Assembly (NCBI RefSeq): GCF_900110225.1
Contig: NZ_FOCW01000001.1
Coordinates: forward strand, 434,001-498,000
DNA: 64,000 nucleotides
DNA from: Allobrachymonas denitrificans DSM 15123
GTDB lineage: Bacteria > Pseudomonadota > Gammaproteobacteria > Burkholderiales > Burkholderiaceae_C
Direction of reading: 5' to 3'
Part shown: positions 34,428 through 44,456 of the stretch, in pieces
How positions within the stretch are numbered: position 1 is the stretch's first letter
Layout: each line of letters begins with the position of its first letter
Notes under the pieces: generated by a model
The model's database searches: none
Told to the model about the DNA's origin: nothing
The model's input: the letters and a program-made list of their open reading frames with translations, nothing else
Position numbers and translations under genes: made by a program

Positions 34428-35723
34428 ATGTCATTCCAGACTCAATACAAAGAAAAACTCATGTCTGCCGCTGATGCCGTAGGCATCGTGCACAACGGAA
34501 ACACCGTGGTCGTGCCGACCGGTGTGGGTGAGCCGCCGGCCCTGATGACCGCGCTGTCCGAGCAGCGCCGCAACTTCCGCGATGTGAAGGTGTCGCAGAT
34601 CCTGCCGGTGCGCAAGTACGACTATTTCGACAGCGAAACGGCCGAGCACGTGCGTCCGGTGGCCTACTTCCTGAGCGGCCATACGCGCAACTGCGTGGAC
34701 GGTGGCTGGGGTGACTACATCCCCAACTACTTCTCCGAAATGCCCATGCTGTACGAGAACAACGACATGCCCTCCGATGTGGTGTTTGCGCTGGTCTCTC
34801 CCATGGACAACCATGGCTACTTCTCCGTGAGCCTGGGTACCGACTACACCATGGCCGCCATCAAGAAGGCCCGCGCCGTGGTCTTCGAAGTGAACCCGAA
34901 CGTGCCATTTGCCTACGGCAACTGCCATGTGCACATTTCCGACGTGACCGCCATCGTCGAGGACGAGACGCCGGTCGCCACCGTGGGCCTGCCGGCCATC
35001 GGTCCGGTGCAGGAAGCCATCGGCAAGTACGTGGCTGACATGATCCCCGACGGCGCGACCCTGCAGATCGGCTACGGCGCCATTCCGGATGCCGTGGTGA
35101 TGCAGCTGACGCACAAGAAGGACCTGGGCGTGCACACCGAGATGATCGGTGACGGCATCATGACGCTGGTGGAAGCCGGTGTGGTGACCAACCGCCGCAA
35201 GAACTACCTGCCGGGCAAGATGCTGGCGACCTTCGCGCTGGGTTCCGAGAAGCTGTACAAGTTCATGGATCGCAACCCGATGATGGAAATGCACCCGGTG
35301 GACTTCACCAACGATCCCTATCTGGCCGGCCAGAACGACAACCTGATCTCCATCAACGCCACCATGCAGGTCGACTTTGCCGGCCAGTGCGGCTCCGAGT
35401 CGCAGGGCTGGCGCGCCTACTCCGGTACCGGTGGCCAGGCCGACTTCGTGCGTGCGGCCAACCGCTCCAAGGGCGGCAAGTCCTTCATCGTGACGCCTTC
35501 CACGGCCAAGAACGACACCATTTCCCGCATCACGCCCACGCTGGCGGTCGGTACCCATGTGACCACCAGCAAGAACGACGTGAACTACGTGGTGACCGAA
35601 TATGGCGTGGCCCAGTTGCGCGGCCGTACCGCCAAGGAGCGCGTGAAGGCGCTGATCGCCATTGCGCATCCCAAGTTCCGCGACGAACTGATGGAAGAAG
35701 CCAAGAAGATGAAGCTGATGTAA
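34428..35723 (+). CDS. 4-hydroxybutyrate CoA-transferase family protein (copy 2)
   Basis: A 431-residue paralogue of the preceding enzyme. The catalytic glutamate of LGVHTEMIGDG falls at residue 238, the number known for clostridial 4-hydroxybutyrate CoA-transferase. YSGTGGQADFVRAANRSKGG and YVVTEYGVAQLRGRTAKE complete the signature. The substrate could be 4-hydroxybutyrate, butyrate, propionate or succinate. The ATG at 34428 follows AGGAGC. The gene has its own upstream region (TTGCGTAGTACGATA near 34365) and its own terminator, so it forms a single-gene unit. Confidence 0.87.
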   Translation: MSFQTQYKEKLMSAADAVGIVHNGNTVVVPTGVGEPPALMTALSEQRRNFRDVKVSQILPVRKYDYFDSETAEHVRPVAYFLSGHTRNCVDGGWGDYIPNYFSEMPMLYENNDMPSDVVFALVSPMDNHGYFSVSLGTDYTMAAIKKARAVVFEVNPNVPFAYGNCHVHISDVTAIVEDETPVATVGLPAIGPVQEAIGKYVADMIPDGATLQIGYGAIPDAVVMQLTHKKDLGVHTEMIGDGIMTLVEAGVVTNRRKNYLPGKMLATFALGSEKLYKFMDRNPMMEMHPVDFTNDPYLAGQNDNLISINATMQVDFAGQCGSESQGWRAYSGTGGQADFVRAANRSKGGKSFIVTPSTAKNDTISRITPTLAVGTHVTTSKNDVNYVVTEYGVAQLRGRTAKERVKALIAIAHPKFRDELMEEAKKMKLM

Positions 35724-35780
35724 TCGGCTGAGCTCCGCTGAGGCGCGTTCCGGTTGAGGAAATGCGTCGCGGGAGTAGAG

Positions 35781-35819
35781 GGCAGATGACGCACGTTGTG
35801 CGCATCTGCCTTTATTTTT
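35781..35819 (+). terminator. Rho-independent terminator after CoA-transferase copy 2
   Basis: GGCAGATG-A-CGCAC (35781-35794) pairs with GTGCGCATCTGCC (35798-35810) across a GTT loop with one bulged A, followed by TTTATTTTT. Confidence 0.9.
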
Positions 35820-35992
35820 GGGGCTACGTGATGGCTTCTTGATGCATTGGTCTGCTTCGTGCAGAAAAGGCGAAAAAGCGATTTTTTGCCGGAAACGGCG
35901 GGGAGGTCATCCGTTGTTCCCATAATTTCGTGCATCGACCGGCGGGATGGCGTTGCCGGCATGGGCGAGTGAATCCGACAAGGGAAATGAAC

Positions 35993-36853
35993 ATGTCACT
36001 GACAACGGGATTGATGTTTCTGGGTACGAGCGTGGTGTGCAGCGTGTCTGTGGGGGCGCTGCTCAAGGCCGGGCGGGCCAGGGGGCTGGATGCGCGGCAG
36101 GCGATCTTCATGAACTATGTGGTGGCATCGACGCTGTGCTTTCTGCTGCTCAAGCCGGACCTGGCGAAGCTGCTCAGCCCGGAGCAGCCGGTGGGCATTT
36201 TCCTGGCGCTCGGGGTGTTGCTGCCCACCATCTTCCTGGCACTGGCCAAGTCGGTGCAACTGGCCGGCATCGTGCGTACCGATGCGGCGCAGCGGCTGTC
36301 GCTCATCATCCCGCTGCTGTCGGCCTTCGTGATCTTTGGCGAGCAGCTGACCGAACGCAAGATGCTCGGTGTGGCGCTGGCCTCCACGGCGCTGCTGTGC
36401 CTGCTGTGGAAGCCGTCCAAGGGCGGCAGCGGCAAGGGCGGAGCCTGGCTGTGGCCGCTGGTGGTGCTGCTGGGTTATGGCGTGATCGATGTGCTGTTCA
36501 AGCAGATGGCCAAGGCGGGCGCGGCATTCTCCGGCGGTCTTCTGTCGGCCTTTGTGCTGGCGGGCGTGCTGATGCTGCTGTATCTGGCCGCAAGCAAGAC
36601 GCGCTGGGGGCTGGGGCATCTGCTGACCGGCATCCTGCTCGGAGCCCTCAACTTCGCCAACATCTACACCTACATCCGTGCGCACCAGAGCCTGCCGGGC
36701 AACCCGGCGCTGGTGTTCTCGGTTATGAACATGGGGGTGATCGTGCTGGGCACGCTGGTGGGTGCCATGGCCTTCCGTGAGCCGCTGAGCAAGCTCAACC
36801 TGCTGGGGGTGCTGCTGGCGCTCGGCGCGATCTTCGTGATGGTGCCGCGCTGA
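35993..36853 (+). CDS. EamA/DMT-family transporter
   Basis: A 286-residue membrane protein with about ten hydrophobic segments. Landmarks are TDAAQRLSLIIPLLSAFVIF followed by GEQLTERKMLGVALASTALL in the first half, and VFSVMNMGVIVLGTLVGAMA then FREPLSKLNLLGVLLALGAI at the C-terminus. These fit the DMT superfamily. The substrate is unknown. The ATG at 35993 is chosen because AGGGA lies 7 bases before it, whereas the in-frame ATG at 35987 is too close and the extension to 35930 has no support. It points toward the convergent groEL gene, with a shared terminator between. Confidence 0.82.
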   Translation: MSLTTGLMFLGTSVVCSVSVGALLKAGRARGLDARQAIFMNYVVASTLCFLLLKPDLAKLLSPEQPVGIFLALGVLLPTIFLALAKSVQLAGIVRTDAAQRLSLIIPLLSAFVIFGEQLTERKMLGVALASTALLCLLWKPSKGGSGKGGAWLWPLVVLLGYGVIDVLFKQMAKAGAAFSGGLLSAFVLAGVLMLLYLAASKTRWGLGHLLTGILLGALNFANIYTYIRAHQSLPGNPALVFSVMNMGVIVLGTLVGAMAFREPLSKLNLLGVLLALGAIFVMVPR

Positions 36854-37005
36854 GACGTAGGGCAGTGCGCGAGGCGTAAGATCAAAGCGTCCCAGCCTTG
36901 TCCAATTTGGCGTATCTGCACGGGCAGCAGGCCTGAAGGCTTTGGAATGGGCGAGAGCGCAATACAGTCTTCGCAGTTCAAATGTCTGGCCTATGGTCAA
37001 AAGAA

Positions 37006-37037
37006 AAAACCCGCAGGGCTCGCGCGCTGCGGGTTTT
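37006..37037. terminator. Bidirectional terminator between the EamA gene and groEL
   Basis: AAAACCCGCAG (37006-37016) pairs with CTGCGGGTTTT (37027-37037), and A- and T-runs on both sides give a U-tract in either direction. Confidence 0.9.
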
Positions 37038-37088
37038 CTCTTGCGGGGGAGGGCAAGGCGTAAACCTTGCCCGGGCCAGCGCGGCTGA

Positions 37089-38729
<1,641 letters not shown>

Positions 38730-38774
38730 TCAAATTCTCCAGATATTCAGTATGTGCGTTATGCGGGGATGGGA

Positions 38775-39065
38775 TTACTGCTCGACCACGGCGAACAGGT
38801 CGTCTTCCTTCATCACCAGCAGTTCTTCGCCGTCGACCTTGACGGACTGGCCGCTGTACTTGCCAAACAGCACGCGGTCGCCCACTTTCACGTTCAGGGC
38901 AATCTGCTCGCCCTTGTCGTTGCGCTTGCCGGGACCGACAGCCAGCACTTCGCCCTGGTCGGGCTTTTCGGTGGCTGCATCGGGGATCACGATGCCGGAG
39001 GCAGTCTTGGTTTCGTTTTCCAGACGCTTGACGATCACGCGATCGTGCAGGGGACGCAGGTTCAT
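38775..39065 (-). CDS. groS: 10-kDa co-chaperonin GroES
   Basis: The 96-residue lid of the GroEL chamber. The mobile-loop region reads [17 protein letters not shown], the N-terminus [14 protein letters not shown] is typical, and the C-terminal half has [15 protein letters not shown]. It is the first gene of the groSL operon. A leader of about 90 bases separates the start from the CIRCE element. Confidence 0.99.
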   Translation of the reverse strand: MNLRPLHDRVIVKRLENETKTASGIVIPDAATEKPDQGEVLAVGPGKRNDKGEQIALNVKVGDRVLFGKYSGQSVKVDGEELLVMKEDDLFAVVEQ

Positions 39066-39153
39066 GGAATCTCCTTGGAAGATAAAACGGTTTAAGCGCG
39101 TAAAAAAATCGGAGGCGCCAGACAGGGCTGTCGCCAGCGTGCGGCAGGCATTG

Positions 39154-39180
39154 TTAGCACTCGACCGCGACGAGTGCTAA
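39154..39180. promoter_or_regulatory. CIRCE element (HrcA operator) of groSL
   Basis: A perfect TTAGCACTC - 9 bases - GAGTGCTAA repeat at 39154-39162 and 39172-39180. This is the exact consensus for binding of the HrcA repressor, which releases it on heat shock. It lies just downstream of the putative -10 of the operon. Confidence 0.97.
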
Positions 39181-39208
39181 TGATAAGGGTGTTGGCCGGA
39201 GTTTCAAG
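39180..39208 (-). promoter_or_regulatory. Heat-shock (sigma-32-like) promoter of groSL
   Basis: Read on the minus strand, CTTGAAA (39208-39202) is followed by CCCTTATCA (39189-39181) at sigma-32 spacing. A sigma-70 reading, TTGAAA and TATCAT 16 bases apart, overlaps it, and the last base touches the CIRCE element. Dual RpoH and HrcA control is therefore likely. Confidence 0.75.
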
Positions 39209-39328
39209 GGGGGCTGTTACAAATTCACCCTTGGGGGCAGGGGAAATGCATCGTCAGCCCTGTACCGGCTGGCGCCGGAACTGCAGGGGCTGGCTGGATC
39301 GAGCCAGACCAGCCGGCTACGGCGGGAT

Positions 39329-39946
39329 TTACAGGAACACGGTGCGACCACCGTCGAAGCGGGGCGCGAAGTAGCTGTTGTCGATGCGGTCGGTGCGTAC
39401 CACGCCACCGCTGGAGGGGGCGTGCACGAACTGGCGGTTGCCGAGATAGATGCCCATGTGCGAGAAGGAGGTGCCGGAGGTGTTGAAGAACACCAGATCG
39501 CCGCGCTGCAGCTGCCCGATATCGCGTGGCAGGCTGGCACGGGCCCATTGCGCCGTGCTGCGCGGCAGGGCGCGGCCGGCAAAGCCGCTGAACACATACT
39601 GCACCAGGCCGCTGCAGTCAAAGCCGCCTTCCAGCGTGTTGCCGCCGTAGCTGTAGGGTACGTTCACGGCCAGCAGGGCGCGGGCCACGGCTTCTTCGCG
39701 CAGGGTGGCATCGATCTGCACCGGGTTGATCACGGCAACTTCGGGCGTGCTGGTGCGCAGGGGGACGGTGCCTGCAGGCCCGGAGCGGCGACGCTGGCTG
39801 GTACGGGTCTTGCGCGGAGCCGATCCGCAGCCGGCCAGCAGGCTGGCGCCTGCCAGCAGGGCCAGGCCGGAGCCAAGCAGCATGCGGCGTGAAGCCATGG
39901 CGTCAGGTGAAGATTCCGGATCTGAAGCAGGTTTGCAGGTAAGCAT
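39329..39946 (-). CDS. NlpC/P60 cell-wall hydrolase lipoprotein
   Basis: A 205-residue putative D,L-endopeptidase that cuts peptidoglycan stem peptides. The N-terminus holds SRRMLLGSG and a lipobox LLAGC with Cys40, so it is probably a lipoprotein. The twin arginines resemble a Tat signal. The NlpC/P60 domain has catalytic Cys111 in FDCSGLVQY, His163 in SHMGIYLG and His175 in FVHAP. The ATG at 39946 is preceded by AGGAG, and a much longer in-frame extension to 40645 is opposite a real gene and rejected. It is divergent from the ferric-reductase-like gene. Confidence 0.9.
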   Translation of the reverse strand: MLTCKPASDPESSPDAMASRRMLLGSGLALLAGASLLAGCGSAPRKTRTSQRRRSGPAGTVPLRTSTPEVAVINPVQIDATLREEAVARALLAVNVPYSYGGNTLEGGFDCSGLVQYVFSGFAGRALPRSTAQWARASLPRDIGQLQRGDLVFFNTSGTSFSHMGIYLGNRQFVHAPSSGGVVRTDRIDNSYFAPRFDGGRTVFL

Positions 39947-40096
39947 TGCAACTCCTGATTTTATATATGGTTGTGGTTGTAGCACGCTGTTGCATTCTTG
40001 CCAATGCCTGGCTGCCCGAGTCAGGCTTTTCAGCAACTCTTCAGACCGCGTCGCTAGACTGGAAAGAGAACCCAATGACAAAGAAAGGCACGTGAT

Positions 40097-41443
40097 ATGA
40101 CACGCATACGCATGGCGTTGTGGGGCAGTCTGGTGGTATTGACCGGCTTGTGGCTGCTGGCCGATACCCTGTGGCCGCAGCCTTTTGGCTATTTCCCGTT
40201 CCGCACCGTGTTCATGCAGTACAGCGGTGTGATTGCCTTCGGCGCGATGACCATTTCCATGGTGCTGGCAACCCGCCCGAAGTGGCTGGAGCGCCCGCTG
40301 GATGGTCTGGACAAGATGTATCGCCTGCACAAGTGGCTCGGCATCACGGCGCTGGTGACCAGCGTGGTGCACTGGTGGTGGGCCCAGGGCACCAAGTGGA
40401 TGGTGGGCTGGGGCTGGCTGGTGCGACCGGCACGCGGCCCGCAGGGAGGGCCCGGACGGGACGGCGCGATGACGCTGGAGCACTGGCTGCGCACGCAGCG
40501 CGGGCTGGCCGAATCCCTGGGAGAGTGGGCGTTCTATGCTGCGCTGATCCTGATGGTGCTGGCGCTCATCAAGCGTTTCCCGTATCACTGGTTTGCCCGC
40601 ACCCACAAGTGGCTGGCGGCTGCCTATCTGGTGCTGGCCTGGCATACCTTGGTGTTGTTCAAGTATGACTACTGGTCACAGCCCATCGGCTGGGTGATGG
40701 CCCTGATGCTGGTGGCTGGCACGGTTTCTGCCGTGCTGGTGCTGCTGCGCAAGGTGGGTGCCGGTCGCAAGGTAGAGGGTACTGTCGAATCGCTGCGTTA
40801 TTTCGAGCCACTGCAGGTGCTGCGCACCAGCATCCGCATGCAGCCCGGCTGGAAGGGACACCAGGCAGGGCAGTTTGCGTTCGTGCAGGGTGCCAGGGAT
40901 CTGGCCCATCCGTTCACCATGGCGTCGTCCTGGGATCCGGTACGCCAGACCATTGTCTTTGTGACCAAGGCGCTGGGCGACCATACCTCGCAGCTGCATG
41001 AGGTGCTCCGCGAAGGCGATACCGTGACCGTGGAAGGCCCGTACGGCTGCTTCACTTTCGACGACGACAAGCCGCGGCAGATCTGGATCGGTGCCGGTAT
41101 CGGCATCACGCCCTTCATTGCACGCATGCAGCAGATGGCACGTGATCCTGAAGCTTGGAAGGTGAAGGTCGACCTGTTTCATCCGACGGCCGACTACGAT
41201 GAGAATGCGATTGCCATGCTGGAGGCCGATGCGCTGGCGGCTGGTGTCAGGCTGCATGTGCTGGTGGACAAGCGTGATGGCCTGCTGACGGGTGAGCGCA
41301 TGCGCCAGGCCGTTCCCGACTGGGAAGATGCCAGCCTCTGGTTCTGCGGGCCGACAGCTTTCGGGCGGGCATTGCGCGCGGATTTTGTCGGCAAGGGGAT
41401 ACGTGCCAGCGATTTCCACCAGGAACTGTTTGCCATGCGCTGA
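40097..41443 (+). CDS. Ferric-reductase-like transmembrane/FAD-NAD oxidoreductase
   Basis: A 448-residue membrane flavocytochrome-like protein. About six membrane segments fill residues 1-220, with paired histidines suited to haem (HKWLGITALVTSVVH and FARTHKWLAAAYLVLAWH). The C-terminal half is a ferredoxin-reductase module: FAD site HPFTMASS, NAD site GAGIGITPFIARM, and a terminal ELFAMR. It probably transfers electrons from NAD(P)H across the membrane to ferric iron or another acceptor. The electron acceptor is not evident. It is followed 54 bp later by a MenA-like gene. Confidence 0.85.
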   Translation: MTRIRMALWGSLVVLTGLWLLADTLWPQPFGYFPFRTVFMQYSGVIAFGAMTISMVLATRPKWLERPLDGLDKMYRLHKWLGITALVTSVVHWWWAQGTKWMVGWGWLVRPARGPQGGPGRDGAMTLEHWLRTQRGLAESLGEWAFYAALILMVLALIKRFPYHWFARTHKWLAAAYLVLAWHTLVLFKYDYWSQPIGWVMALMLVAGTVSAVLVLLRKVGAGRKVEGTVESLRYFEPLQVLRTSIRMQPGWKGHQAGQFAFVQGARDLAHPFTMASSWDPVRQTIVFVTKALGDHTSQLHEVLREGDTVTVEGPYGCFTFDDDKPRQIWIGAGIGITPFIARMQQMARDPEAWKVKVDLFHPTADYDENAIAMLEADALAAGVRLHVLVDKRDGLLTGERMRQAVPDWEDASLWFCGPTAFGRALRADFVGKGIRASDFHQELFAMR

Positions 41444-41485
41444 AGCGGGCGAGCGGCGGGCCGGCAGCAGGCGCGCGGGGTTTTC

Positions 41486-41491
41486 TACAAT
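41486..41491 (+). promoter_or_regulatory. Putative -10 element, leaderless start of the prenyltransferase gene
   Basis: TACAAT lies exactly 6 bases before the ATG at 41498. A start point 6-7 bases downstream would put the first transcribed base at the start codon, so the message would be leaderless. No Shine-Dalgarno sequence is present. Confidence 0.5.
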
Positions 41492-41497
41492 GGGCAC

Positions 41498-42448
41498 ATG
41501 GTTGCCACGAGAAACTCACCGCCGCAAGCCGGCACTGTCCTGGATTCTGCTGCAGCGGCGCTGACTCCGGCGCCTCCCTCTCCCTTGCAGGCTTGGGTGC
41601 TGGCGGCGCGCCCCCATACCCTGGGCGTGACCCTGGCGCCCGTGCTGGCGGCCTGTGTGCTGGCCTGGCAGGAGCAGGGACGCTGGCATGCCGGCATCGC
41701 CCTGTTGACGCTGCTGGCAGCCATGCTGATCCAGATCGGGACCAATCTGCTCAACGATGTGGGCGATTTCGAGCGCGGCGCGGATGGATCCGACCGTCTC
41801 GGCCCGCAGCGAGCGACGGCCATGGGCTGGCTGAGTGCGCGGCAGGTGCGCCGGGCCGGGCTGGGCGCGCTGGCCACGGCATTCCTGCTCGGTATCGTGC
41901 TGGCGTTTGCCGGAGGCTGGCCCATCGTGGTGCTTGGCCTCGGGGCGCTGCTGTGTGGCTGGGCCTACACCGCCGGCCCCTGGCCGATTGCCTACAGCGC
42001 GTTCGGCGAGGTGTTTGTCTGGGTGTTCTTCGGACTGGCGGCGGTGCTGGGCACCTATTTTCTGCAGGTAGGCACCCTGAGCAGTGCGGCCTGGTTGATG
42101 GGGCACATGATGGGGGCTTTCGCATCGGCCGTCATGCTGGTGAACAACACGCGCGATGCGGCTACTGATGCCCGCGTGGGCAAGCGCACGCTGGCGGTGC
42201 GGCTGGGACTGGGTGGCAGCAGGGCACTGTATGCCACCTGCCTGGCCTTGCCATTCCTGCTGCTGCCCTGGGTGGGCGTGCGCTGGCACTGGCTGCCGTT
42301 GCTGGCCTTGCCGCTGGCTGCGACGCTGGTGTGGCGTTTTGTCCGGCAGGAGCCGGGGCGCGGGCACAACCTGATTCTGGCGCGCACGGCGCAGCTGCAG
42401 TTGCTGTTTGCCGTGCTGTGGAGCCTGGGGCAGGTGCTGGCTAGTTGA
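41498..42448 (+). CDS. menA: UbiA-superfamily prenyltransferase, MenA-like
   Basis: A 316-residue membrane enzyme resembling 1,4-dihydroxy-2-naphthoate polyprenyltransferase, which attaches the isoprenoid tail in menaquinone synthesis. The first Asp-rich motif is seen in NLLNDVGDFERGADGSDRLG and the second in VNNTRDAATDARVGKRTLAV, both in MenA rather than UbiA style. About eight hydrophobic segments follow the pattern. No other men genes are in the window, so the aromatic substrate is uncertain. The ATG at 41498 is supported by the adjacent -10-like element rather than by a ribosome binding site. Confidence 0.8.
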   Translation: MVATRNSPPQAGTVLDSAAAALTPAPPSPLQAWVLAARPHTLGVTLAPVLAACVLAWQEQGRWHAGIALLTLLAAMLIQIGTNLLNDVGDFERGADGSDRLGPQRATAMGWLSARQVRRAGLGALATAFLLGIVLAFAGGWPIVVLGLGALLCGWAYTAGPWPIAYSAFGEVFVWVFFGLAAVLGTYFLQVGTLSSAAWLMGHMMGAFASAVMLVNNTRDAATDARVGKRTLAVRLGLGGSRALYATCLALPFLLLPWVGVRWHWLPLLALPLAATLVWRFVRQEPGRGHNLILARTAQLQLLFAVLWSLGQVLAS

Positions 42449-42499
42449 GTGTTGTTGCCGTACCGGCTTTGGCCGGGAGGACGGCGTATGCTGCCCGGC

Positions 42500-43909
42500 T
42501 TACACCGCCCGGCTGCGGGCCAGCGGCGGGTTGCGCGCAAAGTAGCCCTGGATCCCGCGCATGAGCGAGTTGGCCATGGAACGCTGGTAGGCCGGATCAC
42601 GCAGCTTGGCTTCTTCGCCGGGGTTGCTGACAAAGGCCGTTTCCACCAGCACGCTAGGAATGTCCGGCGCCTTCAGCACGGCAAAGCCGGCCTGCTCCAC
42701 GCGGGGCTTGTGCAGGCGGTTGATCTTGCCGATCTCGCCCAGCATGGCGCCACCGAGACTGAGGCTGTCGCGGATCTGGGCCGTGGTGCTCATGTCGAGC
42801 AGGGCACGCTGCACCAGCGTATCGCGGCTGCGCACGTTCAGACCACCCACCAGATCGGCCTCGTTTTCCTTGTTGGCCAACCAGCGCGCTGCGCTGCTGC
42901 TGGCGCCGCGCGAGCTCAGCGCATACACGCTGGAGCCGTTGGCCTGGGGCGTGATGAAGGCGTCGGCGTGGATGCTGATGAACAGGTCGGCCTGCACACG
43001 GCGCGCCTTCTGCACGCGCACGTGCAGGGGCACGAAATAGTCGCCATCGCGCGTGAGGAAGGCGCGCATGGGGTTGCCATTGACGCTGCTGCCGTTGATG
43101 CGGTCGCGCAGCAACTGGGCGATGCGCAGCACCACGTCTTTCTCGCGTGTGCCGTTGGGGCCGATGGCGCCGGGGTCCTCGCCCCCATGGCCAGGGTCGA
43201 GCGCCACGATGATCAGACGGTCGGTCTTGCGGCCGGTGCGGATGGCCGGAGGCTCTGCCGGTGCGGGTCGCGAGGGAATGACGGGGGGCTCGGTCCGGCG
43301 CACAGGCGGTGTGGCCGATGCCACGCGGGGCGGCTCCTGGCGCTGGCCGCGGCCTGCAATGAAGTCGGCAATCACGTCGCGCCCGGATGTGGGTGGCGCC
43401 GGCACCGGAGAAGGGGCGGCAGGAGCGGGTGCCGCCAGCGCCACCGCGTCCTCCCGGCTGCGCTCGGCGATCAGCTGCTCCAGCGTATCCACCGGCTTGC
43501 GGTTGGGGTACAGGTCGAACACCAGCCGGTTCTTGTAGGCGGCCACGGGCGCCAGACTGAAAACCTGCGGCGAGATCGGCTGCTTCAGGTCGATCACGAT
43601 GCGCACGACTTCGGGTGTGTATTGCCCGACGCGGATGCGGGCCACGTTGGGATCGTCGGCTGGCACCTTGCTGACCAGATCGCGCAGCGTCTGGTTGAGT
43701 TCGAGGCCGGTGATGTCCACGGCCAGGCGCGGCGGATCCTGCACCGGGTTCTGGGTGTATTTGAGCGGCTGGTCGGATTCCAGCGTGATGCGGGTGTATT
43801 CGGGCGCGGGCCAGATGCGCACGGCCACCAGGCTGGCGGCGTTGGCCAGGCGCGACACTCCGGCGAGCACCAGGCCGGTAAGCTGGACGATCTGCCTGCG
43901 TTGGATCAT
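42500..43909 (-). CDS. amiC: N-acetylmuramoyl-L-alanine amidase (AmiC type)
   Basis: A periplasmic amidase of 469 residues that splits septal peptidoglycan during cell separation. It has a signal peptide with twin arginines (QRRQIVQLTG) and an ANA cleavage site, suggesting Tat export. An AMIN domain (about residues 25-135) is followed by a Pro-rich linker (150-225) and an Amidase_3 domain with the zinc ligands in LDPGHGGEDPGA, FISIHADAF and the glutamate of VLVETAFVSN. The start overlaps the tsaE stop by 4 bp (ATGA), so the two are translationally coupled. Confidence 0.95.
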   Translation of the reverse strand: MIQRRQIVQLTGLVLAGVSRLANAASLVAVRIWPAPEYTRITLESDQPLKYTQNPVQDPPRLAVDITGLELNQTLRDLVSKVPADDPNVARIRVGQYTPEVVRIVIDLKQPISPQVFSLAPVAAYKNRLVFDLYPNRKPVDTLEQLIAERSREDAVALAAPAPAAPSPVPAPPTSGRDVIADFIAGRGQRQEPPRVASATPPVRRTEPPVIPSRPAPAEPPAIRTGRKTDRLIIVALDPGHGGEDPGAIGPNGTREKDVVLRIAQLLRDRINGSSVNGNPMRAFLTRDGDYFVPLHVRVQKARRVQADLFISIHADAFITPQANGSSVYALSSRGASSSAARWLANKENEADLVGGLNVRSRDTLVQRALLDMSTTAQIRDSLSLGGAMLGEIGKINRLHKPRVEQAGFAVLKAPDIPSVLVETAFVSNPGEEAKLRDPAYQRSMANSLMRGIQGYFARNPPLARSRAV

Positions 43910-44382
43910 GAAACTTCCTGCAAGAGTGCGGCGCCAGCGGCGGTTGGCGCCTCGATGACAACTTCGCGCACATCATCATCCAGCGTCTGCAGGTGCAGTA
44001 CCCAGTCGGCCTGCGGCAGCATGCCTGCGGCCTTGTCCGGCCATTCCACCAGCTTCAGCCCGGGCGTGGCGAAGATGTCGCGCAACCCTGCATCTTCCCA
44101 TTCCCGCGGGTCGCCGAAGCGGTAAAAATCAAAATGCCACACTTGCACACACGGGGTTACATAGGGCTCGACCACCGCATAGGTGGGGCTCTTGATGCGG
44201 CCGGTGACGCCCAGCCCGCGCAAGAGGTGGCGTACCAGCGTGGTCTTGCCGGCGCCCAGGTCGCCATGCAGCAGGACCACCATGTTCGCGCTGGCAGGTT
44301 GTTGCAGCCAGTGCTGCGCGAGCCGTGTGGCGAAGGCGGAAGTGGCGGCCTCGTCGGCCCAGCGGAAGGTTTTTACAATCAT
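43906..44382 (-). CDS. tsaE: tRNA threonylcarbamoyladenosine biosynthesis ATPase TsaE
   Basis: A 158-residue ATPase that works with TsaB and TsaD to make the t6A modification of ANN-decoding tRNAs. Walker A is GDLGAGKTT starting at residue 40. SPTYAVVEPY and WHFDFYRFGD are the family's conserved blocks, and LVEWPDKA contains the late EW motif. The ATG at 44382 gives the standard start, while the in-frame extension to 44442 overlaps the divergent queG upstream region. It is coupled to amiC, a common beta/gammaproteobacterial arrangement. Confidence 0.93.
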   Translation of the reverse strand: MIVKTFRWADEAATSAFATRLAQHWLQQPASANMVVLLHGDLGAGKTTLVRHLLRGLGVTGRIKSPTYAVVEPYVTPCVQVWHFDFYRFGDPREWEDAGLRDIFATPGLKLVEWPDKAAGMLPQADWVLHLQTLDDDVREVVIEAPTAAGAALLQEVS

Positions 44383-44456
44383 CCTGTTGGTTTGCGAGTG
44401 TGCGCGAAAGCCCTTGCGCGCGCAGCTTGCCGCATTTTGCACGACACTGCCACGCG

